This document shows, piece after piece, positions 13,048-23,837 of a DNA stretch of 64,000 nucleotides. The position numbers were made by a program, and so were the translations under genes. The stretch is from Neoarius graeffei (Eukaryota > Chordata > Actinopteri > Siluriformes > Ariidae), in NCBI RefSeq assembly GCF_027579695.1, contig NC_083570.1, positions 8,666,793-8,730,792 of the forward strand, given 5' to 3'. The notes below the pieces were generated by a model that was not told the origin of the DNA, did not search any database, and saw nothing but the letters and a program-made list of their open reading frames with translations. Positions within the stretch are counted from its first letter, which is position 1. Each line of letters starts with the position of its first letter.

Positions 13048-16000
13048 GTGCTGCCAGATCATTAAGAACATATGTTGTTTTTGGAGACGTTTCCTTCCAC
13101 AATAAAGAGAAGTGAAGAATGGAGGTGTCATGTTGAGTGTCGCTGACAGCACAGCGCTGGTGAAGTTCGATATGTTTGATCCATGAATGTATATGAAGGT
13201 TAATAACATTCTAGTCATTTTCTTTCCTGAAGTTTATACAAGAAGCAAGTCAAGTTTATTTGTATTGCACTTTTAACAACAGACATTGCCACAAAGCAGC
13301 TTTACAGAAAATTAAAGACTTTGACCATGAGCTAATCCATCCATCCATTATCTGTAGCCGCTTATCCTGTGCAGGGTCGTGGGCAAGCTGGGGCCTGGCT
13401 GGGTACACCCTGGACAATTCGCCAGATCATTGCAGGGCTAACACATAGAGACAAACAACCATTCACACTCACACCTATGGTCAATTTAGAGCCACCAATT
13501 AGCCTAACCTGCATGGAGCACCAAGAGAACATGCAAGCTCCACACATAAAGGCCCCCATCAGCCACTGGGCTTGAACCCAGAACCTTCTTACTGTGAGGC
13601 AAGAGTGCTGTACCACTGTGCCACCACATGAGCTAATTTTATCCCTAATTTATCCCCAATGAGCAAGCCTATGGCAACGTTTGCAAGGAAATACTCCCTC
13701 AGGCGACACGAGGAAGAAACCTTTTGAGGAACCAGACTCAAAAGGGAACCCATCCTTATTTGGGTGATAACTGATAGCATGATTATAAATAACTCTCTTC
13801 CATAACTGTGTCCTACAGAGCCACAAATTATAACTGTGTAACCAGGAACTTCATTATAGTTTTAACACGAAGTCTGTTTTGTTGAAGTTATAAACTGTTC
13901 ATTGATGGAAACTTGAGTGCAAAACTGTTCAAGACAACTGCAGTCCTAAAGTTAGCAAGTCAACTGTAGTTCTCAGACATAAATATATTACTGTAAGTGT
14001 CCAGAGCATCTTCTAAGTATGACTTTCGACTGTCCATATGGGACCATCCACCACAGGAGTGATGTGATGAGACTCCAGCCAGAAGTAGGGCATCAGGATG
14101 GATCAGGCAGGTCCGAGGAGCAGAAGAGGTCAGCATCACTGGTTTCTCAGAATTGACATGCAACTCAACAGAGACAGACAGAAGGAAGATATGAGAGAGA
14201 GAGAGAACAAAGGTTGTGAGGTATGCCCAGTGTCACCTTATGAATAAGAACAGTATATATTTTGCGCTGAGTGCAAGCAGGGACTCTGGCAACACTAACT
14301 ATGACAACATATTTAAAAGGGAGAGCCAGAAGGTAACACAGGCATGAGGGAGCCCCGGGACATAAAGCAGCAGCCACTCCACCATCAACAAACCTGAGTG
14401 AGTGAGTGAGAGTGGGGGACTGACAACATCCATATATCCCAGTTTACCAAAACACTCTATGCCTGAGGACTCACCAGAGTTACTCCTTTACCGAATAAAA
14501 AACTATCTTGACTGAAAAGATATATTTTCAGCCTAGACTTAAACACTGAGACTGTGTCTGAGTCCTGAACACTACTTGAAAGGTTGTTCTATAACTGTGG
14601 GGCTTTGTAAGAAAAGGCTCTGCCCCCTGATGTTGCCTTCACTATATGAGGTACCAACAAATAACCTGCATCTTTTGATCTAAGTAGGCATGGCGGGTCA
14701 TAAAGGACCAGAAGTTCGTTCAGGTACTGTGGCGCAAGACCATTCAGTGCTTTAAAGGTCAATAGTAGGATTGTATAATCAATATGAAATTTGATTGGGA
14801 GCCAGCGCAGTGTGGATAAGACAGGGGTGATGTGGTCATATCTTCTAGTTCTAGTAAGGACCGTTGTTGCTGCATTTTGAACTAACTGGAGCTTGTTTAT
14901 GCACTTATTGGAACATCCAGACAGTAAGGCATTACAGTCATCCAACCTGGAGGTAAGAAAAGCATGAACTAGTTTTTCTGCATCTTAGTGACATTAAATT
15001 TCTTATCTTGGCAATATTTCTGAGATGAAAGAAAGCTATCTGGGTAATGTTATCATTATGAGTTTCAAATGAAAGACTGGAGTCGATGATCACACTGAGG
15101 TCTTTTACTGCTGCACATGAAGAAAAAAGCAGTGGACCTAAGACAGAACCTTGCGGAACACCAAACTTTACCTCAGCATGCATAGAAAAATCACCATATA
15201 CATCAAGAAACTGATAGTGATCAGTTAAATAAGAGCTGAGTCAGGAGAGGGTCGTTCTCTTAACTCCCACAACATTTTCTAGTCTATCCAGGAAAATGGA
15301 ATGATCAATAGTGTCAGAGTCTGCACTAAGGTCAAGCAACACAAGCAGCGAGACACTGTCCAGATCAGATGCCAACAACAGGTCATTTACTACTTTAACC
15401 AGTGCTGTCTCTGTGCTATGATGAGGTCTAAATCCTGACTGATACATTTCATGGTTGTTATTCCAATGTAAATATGAGCATAACTGCTGTGCCACAGCTT
15501 TTTCTAGGATCTTGGAGATAAAGGGGAGGTTTGATAATGGCCTTTCATTGGGCTGACAGGGGTCGAGGTCAGGTTTTTTAATCAGGGGTTTGATAACTGC
15601 AAGTTTAAAGGATTTGCATATGTAGCCAATTCTAAGGGAAGAATTGATTATTTCTAGAAGAGCTTAAATTGCTTCTGGTATTATCTGTTTGAAGAGACAT
15701 GTAGGTAAGGGATTAGTACACAAGAAGAAGATTTTGATGTGGAAATTAATGAAATTAATTTGATTTCTCGAAGAGGAGTAAAACATTCTAATTGCTGAGC
15801 TTATAAAGTTATATTGTTAACGACTGGGTTATTTAAGTTGTCTGGGCTTAAATGAGTAGTTTGAATTTTTTTGTTGGATATTTTCAATTTTGTGATTGAA
15901 AAAAATTATGAAGTTGTTGCTGCTGCATATTGCAGGTGCATGTGTGTCTGTAGTGGTCTTTTTCTTAGTTAATTTTGCTACAGGATTAAAAAGGAATCTA

Positions 16001-16837
16001 GGATTATTTTGTTATCTTTGATTAGGGTGGAGAGATACATTGATCTTGCAGCACTAGGAGCTTTTCTATACTTCAGGAAGCTCTCCTTCCATGCTAATTT
16101 GAATACGACCAATTCTACAAGGAATATCATCTAATTGTGTAATCTCCTGCGCTCTCTCTCTCTCTGATATAATGTGTAAGAAACTGAGGGTGTGAGAGAG
16201 TGTCAATATGAGGCACTAATGAATTACTGGTTTAATTATGACTCATTGTACCCCAGTGTTTAATACACGATAAACTTTATTGCACAACATCTCTTTTCTT
16301 TCAGATTTCTGTTATCTGACTCTGGATCCCAACACGGCACATGGTTCCCTCCGTCTGTGTGAGAAGGACAGAGCGGTGAGACGCAGTTATAAAGAGAAGC
16401 CGTTCCCTTATCACCCTGAGAGGTTTACCTCCATCGCTCAGGTGTTGTGTAAGGAGAGTGTGTGTGGACGCAGTTACTGGGAGGTGGAAAGGAGCAGTGA
16501 GGGATGTGTGTACATCTCAGTCTCATATAAAGGGACCAATAAAAAAGAGCAGCCCAGACGGACCATATTTGGGTACAACGATCAGTCGTGGAGTCTGGTG
16601 TGTTCTCGGACTCCTCTTCATTTCTATCACAACAACATTAAGACCGAGTTCGGAGTTCCGTCACCTTCCAGAATAGGAGTGTATGTGGATCACAGTGCAG
16701 GAACTCTGTCCTTCTACAGTGTCTCTGAGAGGATGAAGCTCCTCCACAGAGTCCACACCACATTCACTCAGCCTCTATACGCTGGGTTTACTCTGTGGGC
16801 TCCTGAATCAGTTGTCAGGTTTTCTGATCCACAATAA
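11346..16837 (+). CDS. finTRIM-like E3 ubiquitin ligase A, lacking the B-box
   Basis: Teleost finTRIM family: RING-type E3 ligases, several of which are virus-induced. Exons: 11346-11657, 11988-12089, 12224-12457, 12535-12661, 12898-12951 and 16305-16837 (TAA). Borders are GT/AG, phases fit, and the joined frame encodes 453 residues. RING C3HC4 at residues 15-57 (C15, C18, C30, H32, C35, C38, C54, C57); coiled coil about 105-216; PRY-SPRY from about 276, with [15 protein letters not shown] and [19 protein letters not shown]. Compared with gene B, the second half of exon 1 (the B-box part, about 315 bp) is replaced by an unrelated 54-bp stretch before a kept donor. The ATG after GAAAA at 11346 matches gene B's start; an in-frame ATG six codons upstream is less likely. 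The last intron (3.35 kb) carries an L2-like LINE. The family and frame are firm; catalytic competence is inferred. Confidence 0.88.
12963..13043. repeat. (CT)n(CA)n microsatellite
   Basis: About 9 CT units followed by about 31 CA units, starting 11 bp after the donor of the fifth finTRIM A exon. The poly-Thr/His and Val/Cys open frames here are artefacts of the repeat. Confidence 0.95.
13240..16140 (-). mobile_element. L2-like LINE, 5'-truncated, degenerate
   Basis: On the minus strand, reverse transcriptase blocks read in order from about 16100: [70 protein letters not shown], then the C-terminal [36 protein letters not shown] and [13 protein letters not shown]. The segment with the YxDD motif is missing between [12 protein letters not shown] and the tail, and frameshifts are several, so it is inactive. 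The 3' end carries AATACAAATAAACTTGACTT, a tail of simple TTGAC-like repeats as in L2/CR1 elements. It occupies the last intron of finTRIM A in antisense orientation and is interrupted by a SINE at 13337-13626. Confidence 0.8.
13337..13626 (-). mobile_element. tRNA-derived SINE inserted in the LINE, 11-bp target duplication
   Basis: Read on the minus strand it begins GGTGGCACAGTGGTACAGC and has a B-box-like GGTTCTGGGTTCAAGCC, as in tRNA-derived fish SINEs, and ends in (TGGA)n. CATGAGCTAAT occurs on both sides (13326-13336 and 13627-13637). Removing the insert restores the LINE 3' sequence seen at 45530-45900. Confidence 0.85.
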
Positions 16838-16864
16838 TGGATCATTAATGTATAGTATCCTGTA

Positions 16865-16980
16865 CTGAGTGCTGCGGAGTTCTGGTCTGAAGGTGTTGAT
16901 TAATTCCCTATAACAGCAGCTCTGACAGTAGTGCAGCTGCAAATCATTAGTGTTTCTATAGTAACAGCTCGTGTGTGTTT
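16865..16980. repeat. Short dispersed repeat 3' of finTRIM A
   Basis: Contains GAAGGTGTTGATTAATT, CAGCAGCTCTGACAGTAGTG and TTTCTATAGTAACAGCTC. The same phrases occur reverse-complemented at 20669-20815, near the 3' side of finTRIM B, and in part at 4862-4915. Confidence 0.6.
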
Positions 16981-18037
16981 CTCACAAGCATTCCACCTAA
17001 AATACTCTCTTACTGCCACTCGACATGAACATGGTGGTCTCTGAAAGACTATACAGGCATCTGCCCAGGAGGTTGTGCCAGTTTTAGGGCTTGAGCAGTT
17101 TTTCGTCTCTTGTGTCTCTCATCCTTTGATTTCCGTCGATTGGATTCAAAGGTCTCAACTCCATTGCAGACCACACGCCTCCAGAGCAGTCTATCAGTTG
17201 ATGCTGTAGCCCAATCAATAATCCCACACTCTTTAAAAGTTCTTTTTAGGGCATCCTTGTATCTCTTCTTAGGAGCACCAATGCTTCTCATTCCTGTGGG
17301 TCGCTGACTGTAGAAAAGCTGTTTTGGAAGTTGTTTTGCATCCATTTTAACAACATGTCCATACCACCTCAGCCTATTTTGCTGAAGCATAGCCTCGATG
17401 CTTGTTAAGGAGGCTCTATCAAGAATTGCAGCATTGGTAACACGATCATACCATTGGGCGTTCATGATGGATCGTACCGTAGGCATCTTCAGTGAAATTT
17501 CTCAAGTTGTTTTACTTGATATTGGTACGTAGTCCATGTTTTTGACCCATACAGGAGCGTTGGTATTATAGTGGCATTATAGACTCTTATTTTAGTTTTC
17601 AACTCAAGTTCGTGATGATCAAAATCATGCTTGCATAGCTTGCCAAAAGCAGTTGCTCCAGCACTGATGTTGTTATTAATTTCATGGTCAAGGGAAATAT
17701 CACCTGACACATAGCTGATGAGATATTTAAAGTGTGGGACTACCTTAAGAACAGTTCCATCCACAGAAATTTCAGGTTGGGTGGTGATTGGGATGGAGGT
17801 GTCAGAGGCAGGTCGACACACAACCTCTGTTTTAGTGCAGTTCAGTGATAGCCTGAGTCTTTTGTAGGCTTCTGCAAAGGCATCTGTGATTCTATGCAAG
17901 CCAGCTTCTGAGTATGAACAGAGCGCAGCATCATCAGCATACTGAAGTTCCACAACTGAGGCTGTAGACACCTTACTTTTAGCTTGCAAATGATGTAGGT
18001 TGTACCATTGTATTGATAAACTATCTGTATTCCATGA

Positions 18038-18836
18038 TAAGAAGAACAACAACAACAACTTTATTCATCACATGTACACTTATGAAATTCCTCTCTGCAT
18101 TTAACCCATCTGAAGTAGTGAACGCACACGTGAGCAATGAGCACAAACACGTACTCAGAGCAGTGGGCAGCCGTGCTACAGCAGCCAGGGAGCAGTTAGG
18201 GGTTAGGTGCCTCGCTCAAGAGCACCTCAGCCTAAGGGCACCCCATGTTAACCTAACGACATGCCTTTGGGCTCTGGTGGAAACCAGAGCACCTGGAGGA
18301 AACCCACGCAGACTCCACACACAAAGGCCCCCGTCAGCCGCTGGGCTCAAACCCAGAACCTTCTTGCTGTGAGGCGACAGTCAAGTCAAGTTTATTTGTA
18401 TAGCGCTTTTAACAAACATTGTCGCAAAGCAGCTTTACAGAATTTGAACGACTTAAAACATGAGCTAATTGTATCCCTAATCTATCCCGAATGAGCACGC
18501 CTGTGGCGACGGTGGCAAGGAAAAACTCCCTCAGACTACATGAGGAAGAAACCTCGAGAGGAACCAGACTCAAAAGGGACCCCATCCTCATTTGGGCAAC
18601 AACAGACAGCATGACTATAATATTAACAGTTTTAACATGAGGACAGTTTCGTTGATGTTATAATTCTTCATTGATGGAAACTTGAGTGCAAAACTGTTCA
18701 TGATAATTGCAGTCCTAAAGTTAGCAAGTCAACTTTAGTCCTCAGCCATAAAAGCATTACTGTAAGAGTCCAGAGCGTCTTCCAGGTATAAGTCCAGTAA
18801 CAGTGCTAACCACTACACCACCGTGCTGCCCAGATA
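18038..18836 (-). mobile_element. tRNA-derived SINE inserted in the LINE and itself split
   Basis: On the minus strand the head GCACGGTGGTGTAGTGGTTA (near 18830-18800) is separated by an L2 tail from the rest (CGCCTCACAGCAAGAAGG, GGGTTTGAGCCC) at about 18370. The body continues to a (GTT)n tail at 18045. The surrounding LINE frame continues on both sides. Confidence 0.7.
18381..18800 (-). mobile_element. 5'-truncated L2-like LINE tail inside the SINE
   Basis: Begins (minus-strand 3' end) at CAAGTCAAGTTTATTTGTAT and matches the 3' tails at 13240 and 45530, including CCTCAGACTACATGAGGAAG and GAACCAGACTCAAAAGGGAC. It splits the SINE between GAGGCGACAG and AACAGTGCTAAC; ACAG is present at both junctions. 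Confidence 0.7.
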
Positions 18837-19020
18837 ATGCAGATTCGGCTTGGCTACATGCAGGACAGCGCCTGTGAAGAGAGCAAACAATGCAGTGGCT
18901 ACACAGCTTTGTATTACACTAACTTTCACAGGAAAAGGTTCCAGTTCTTCATCTTCACAGAGAACAGAAACAGTCATCCCATCATGGAGAAGACGAATCA
19001 TTGTGATCAGTTTATCTGAG

Positions 19021-20040
19021 CACCAGGAATTCTCCAAAGAACCTCTCTATTCACTGAGAGCAAGAGATACTAAGAAATACTGAATAACGTAGAACTCCAG
19101 CATCATGAAGCTGAGAAATTTACTGGACTTATTGTCTTTTTTTTAAAACGAGACTAAAAAGCTGCTGTTCCATTAAACCCAGTTACAGTATGACGCACAG
19201 CAGGGACCGAATAAACCATTCATCTCATCATGAATCAATATTATTGATTATATTTATGATAAGACAAGTTTTCAGTCTGTTCTGATGTGAGTTCAGCAAA
19301 AATATTGAAAATGGTTCATTTCTTGCAGCGTCACGTGTCTATGAGCATCCTCTAGTGGTCAGAAATGATAAGACAAGTTTAAATTGCAGTCATTTAAATT
19401 TAATGAATAAATCACTCAATTTTTCATTTTCTGAAAATTTATAAAGAAATAAATGGCTAAAGTGAGATAAAGGAATTCTTTAAAGTGAATTTGATTTTAT
19501 TGTCGCCTACACATGAATGTTAAATGGTAAATGTGGCCAGAGATCGATTTCTGTACTTCAATAGAAAGTATCATGTGTCATTTATGTTCTTTTCCCATTT
19601 TGTCCTTTCTTTCTGTCCATGAAGTGTATGCGGTGAAATCACATTTTAAAATCAGAACTCCAGATAGAATTCTATAATATGCGAATACAATCGAGTTGTT
19701 ATTTGGAGGCTCAGTTTTACAGAGTAGCACCACATCACTGAAAAACAACAACAAAAAAAAAAAACCCCAGCAGCCTATAAACATCAATTCTGTATCTTCA
19801 CTAAAAGACACACAAGAGGATTTACAGCAGGACCGTGTCTTACTACAAGCACTAAAAACTACCACATTGTGTTCATTAAGGATGGAAATAAAGCCGAAAT
19901 ATTTCACTGTCATCTGCACTTCAGTGTCATTTGTTCTGCTGAAATATTTTCCTCATTCTGTCAGTTTGGAATTTAGTGAGGAGTGAAAATGAATCGAAAT
20001 AAATGACTTTATTACCACAAGGGGAGTCAAAACCTGATTT
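19021..20040. other. Intergenic sequence with no recognised gene
   Basis: AT-rich stretch between the LINE and the block duplicated at 26.7 kb. Open frames here (for example the poly-Asn/Lys frame at 19696) derive from A-rich runs. The sequence AGCATCCTCTAGTGGTCAG resembles terminal parts of fish repeats but cannot be assigned. Confidence 0.4.
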
Positions 20041-20044
20041 GATT

Positions 20045-21322
20045 TATTTTGCATTGTTTATTGCTAATCGAAGTCCCACTTTCTCATGAACAGATTGTTG
20101 AGATGGAAATGAAGTTGGTAGATGAATATGTTTGAGATCAGAGATCCTGAGTCGCCTCAATCAGTCATTAGATGTGTCTTTGAGAAGTAGGAGAACACTG
20201 GAGAACCAGGAGGAAACCCACACTGACATGGGTCATTTTACCTTTGGGTCATTTTAACATTGTTAACAGACTGAAATGAATCTCCTGAAAGGCAGAAGAA
20301 AGAAATCTGCGGGTAGTGTTAACACAAGACTTTATCTAATCCCAGTCAGTGCAGGGTTCAAACCCCATCCACCAGAAATATCATTAAAATCAAAGGGAAA
20401 GGCAGAGACGAGGCGAGATCATCAACAGGAGATCTATCCAGAATAAACACGGCTCACAACTGAGGAGATTTAATAACACACTGGAAGGGTTCACAGTTAC
20501 TGTAGGATCATTGTGCATTTTTATAACAACAGACAGGAAATGAGTGGAGGAAGTGAAGTTATTCAAAATGTGTAAAGGCGCCCTCTGGTGGTCTGGAGGA
20601 GAAATGTCCAGGTTAAATATTACTGTGTTCATCCACGTTTCTTTTATTTTTATTTGTGAACACACAGGTCTAAAATAATTTCACTTCAATGAGCTGTTAC
20701 TATAGAAACAAGGACGTATTAGTGCAAGTCCATTAATATAAACCTGCACTACTGTCAGAGCTGCTGTTATAGAAAATTAATCAACACCTTCTGACCAATC
20801 AGAATAGTCAACTGGAACATAATTTTTTTTTGTTTTATTTGATTGAAAATTAAAAGGATTTTTAAAAAATGTTTTTCCAACAATCATGTTGAGAATCTAA
20901 ATCAGGAGTCAGAGCACAGACAGATCCAGTTCACAGAGACAGATTTATCATCATTACTCACACACACAATATATATGACAACATTAAAAGATGTTTTTTG
21001 GAGGAAAAAGTCAGTTGTAGGTTTACAGTGATTTTCACAAACACATATTTAAGACACTGTAGTTATTTCCCACAGATTAAATAATCTAAAAATATCCATC
21101 CAAAGTGGAGAAAACCCCCGTTGCGCATCAATCCAGCGGCTTGCTGACATCCTGACCTCAGTATTAAAAGCTTCTGTCTGAAAATGAGTTCAGCACAGAA
21201 ACTCCATCACTGGGGGAAACTTTATTCTCCTGTGCTCTTATCTTTTATTCTGCAAAGCTTTGATTGTAATATTTGAATAAAAATCCCAAACTCACAGATA
21301 AACCTGGATTTATAAGGTTCTA
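20045..21322. repeat. 3' flank of finTRIM B, first copy of a duplicated block
   Basis: The stretches TTTCTCATGAACAGATTGTT (about 20078) to 20510 and CAGCGGCTTGCTGACATCCT (about 21132) to 21322 recur, in the same order, at 26936-27355 and 28913-29098. This is a segmental duplication of the sequence downstream of a finTRIM gene. The part 20511-21131 is not present in the second copy, where a Tc1 element and unrelated sequence stand instead. Confidence 0.8.
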
Positions 21323-21495
21323 TCTGCGGGCCAATCATCATCCAGGCTGAATATGGGATGAACACGACATCGGCATATTTTATAATCTAAATATTAAAAT
21401 GAGTGTTTTTGTGCAGCTGGATTGTGTTCTAGTGAAACAGACGACTGAGCAACAACGTGGCAACGTGCAGGAATTTTACAGAAAACACTACACAC

Positions 21496-23448
21496 TTATT
21501 CTGGATCACACAATCTCACTGTAGAACCAGAAACCCCAAACCCAGCGTATAGAGGCTGAGTGAATGTGGTGTGGACTCTGTGGAGGAGCTTCATCGTGTC
21601 AGAGACGCTGTAGAAGGACAGAGTTCCTGCACTGTGATCCACATACACTCCTATTCTGGAGGGGGATGGAACTCTGAGATCAGTCACAATGCTGTTGTGA
21701 TAGAAAGAGAGAGAAGAAGAAGAACAACACCACAGACTCCAGGACTGATTGTTGAAACCAAACCCACACTCATTACCCAGTCCTTTCCTGCTGATGTCTT
21801 TATATGAGCCTGATATGAACACACCAGCAGCACCGCTCCACTCCACCTCCCAGTAACAGCGTCCACACACACTTTCCTTACACAACACCTGATCCCAGGA
21901 ATCAAATCTCTCTGGATGATCAGAGTAACGCTGCGCTCTCTCACTGACTCTCACTGCTCTGTTCTTCTCAGACAGAATGAGGCGACGATGTGCCGTGTTG
22001 GGATCCAGAGTCAGATAACAGAAATCTAAAATAAAAGAGAAAAACAAACTGAACAATGTGAACATGAATATCCGCGCTGGGGGCGTGGTCACGAAAACAG
22101 CAGTTCGGTTGCAGTGAAAACTTTTCTCTGTAGAACCCTGTCACTCCCCCCTCCCCCCACTCTGGGCTCAAGAACACAACAAAAGGGCAATAATATAACA
22201 ACCAATCAGAATTCAGATACGACAACCAATCAGAATTCAGATACAACAACCAATCAGAATTCAGATACATTCTGTTGCCAAGTAAAATTGTAACCTGTCA
22301 AAGTTCTCGAGCCCTCGTGCTGTTTTACCGTTAGATCAATCACATATCAGCTTAAACTAGCATTCTAAACCTAGTTAAAGATCCCACAGAAGAGAGCGAC
22401 TCCCCCTGCCAGCCTCATGGAACTGAACAAGTTGACTTAATTAAAAAGTTTACTGTTCTATGAAAGGGTGTATTTGCATGATCATTATTATTTTACTAGT
22501 GGAATAAAATTGTCTTGAAAAGACGTCAACAATAATATCGTTTATCACAATAATTTCTGAGACAATATATCGTCCAACAAAATTTGTTATCGTGACAGGC
22601 CCAGAAGCGTGTGTGTGTGTGTGTGTGTGTGTGCTTTAGATGTACATTTCAGAAACTCTTCTCTGCTCTGTGGTTCTGGTTCTGAAATGATCTGAACTGC
22701 TGCAGCTGTGGAGAGAAAAATAGAAACATGAGTTTGTGTAAAAGATGGAAAGAGTTTAAAGTGATCCAGTCAGTTTTTTCATTTTAAACCAGTGTTTTAG
22801 TTCAAAGTGTCGGGTGAATAAAGTGCCTGCAGAAAAGAAAGCAGGAGCATCGCTAAGAAATAACACATCACTGTGTTTCTCCAGCAGGAACAGCTCCTCT
22901 TACCATGCGGAGGGATTTTGTTGAATTCCTCCTCACAGAATTCCTCGAGTCTCTTTTTCAGATCTGAGAGAGAATTCCTCACTCCATCAAATGAGAGATG
23001 TTGATGGACAGTGACGCTGGATGTGTGAAATAATGGTCTGTGAAATGGAGGAGAGCGACGTCCAGAAGCTAAAACCTACAGAAAGCAAATGAAATGTAAA
23101 ACCCACTTGTGATGTCAGACAGGGACATTTATTGTTCCCTTAATGAGAGGTGTTTTAGAGAGTGTGTGAGGAACAGCTGGCTCTGTAGATCAGACAGTGA
23201 GTGTTACCTGGAGGAAATGGATGTGATCGTGTGTGTGTGAAAGCTGCTCCAGCTCAGTGACTCTCCTCTGAAGATCAGCAATCTCCTGCTCCAGTTGCTC
23301 CAGGAGTCGTTCAGCTCGACTCAGTTCAGCCTTCTCCTGATCTCTGATCAGCTCCGTCACCTCCCAGCGCTTTTTCTCCATGGAGCTGATCAGCTCAGTA
23401 AAGATCCTCTCATTGTCCTCCACTGCTGTCTGTGCACTGAGCTGTTAG

Positions 23449-23497
<49 letters not shown>

Positions 23498-23785
23498 GGG
23501 ACTGTAAATGACTCGTTGTCCACGTTGTGTGTGTTTCTAGGAGCAGCTCTGTCTCTGCTCACTGCTCACCTTTATAGTGTTCACAGCCTGTTTCAGCTCC
23601 TGCACCTTCTTCTGCTTCTCCTGGATTCTCTGCTGGGATTTCATCTGCTCCTCCTTTAACTCACTCTGAGGACAAATAAAATACATTCAGCTTTTTATAC
23701 AGTACGAGCGAACTGGTTCCATATTAATGCCAGTTCAAAGTACATTCATGTTTCGCTCTGAAGGTTATGTACTCTGTGTGTGTGG

Positions 23786-23837
<52 letters not shown>

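Larger units (their letters stand above)
17049..19020 (-). mobile_element. Non-LTR retrotransposon (second LINE family), interrupted and broken
   Basis: Minus-strand reading from 19020: LITMIRLLHDGMTVSV then ALFALF (reverse transcriptase fingers/palm), then below the SINE insert VVELQYADDAALCSYSEAG (YxDD-box region), LSLNCTKTEVV, TLLYGSKTW, and the C-terminal LRWYGHVVKMD with GAPKKRYKDALK. The C-terminal part is open over 145 and 189 codons in two frames, with a shift between them near 17487. The 5' part is absent. The fold is that of a LINE reverse transcriptase; the exact clade is not assigned. Confidence 0.75.

Noticed and set aside
12824-13218. Open frames with long Thr-His or Val-Cys runs
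   Set aside because: They are translations of the (CT)n(CA)n microsatellite in a finTRIM intron.
13369-13616. Open frames around 13.4-13.6 kb as a gene
   Set aside because: They lie within the reversed SINE with target duplication CATGAGCTAAT.
22199-22270. Short direct repeats, considered as a CRISPR array
   Set aside because: Units are contiguous without spacers and sit in a vertebrate intron; the same applies to 41658-41749 and the minisatellite.
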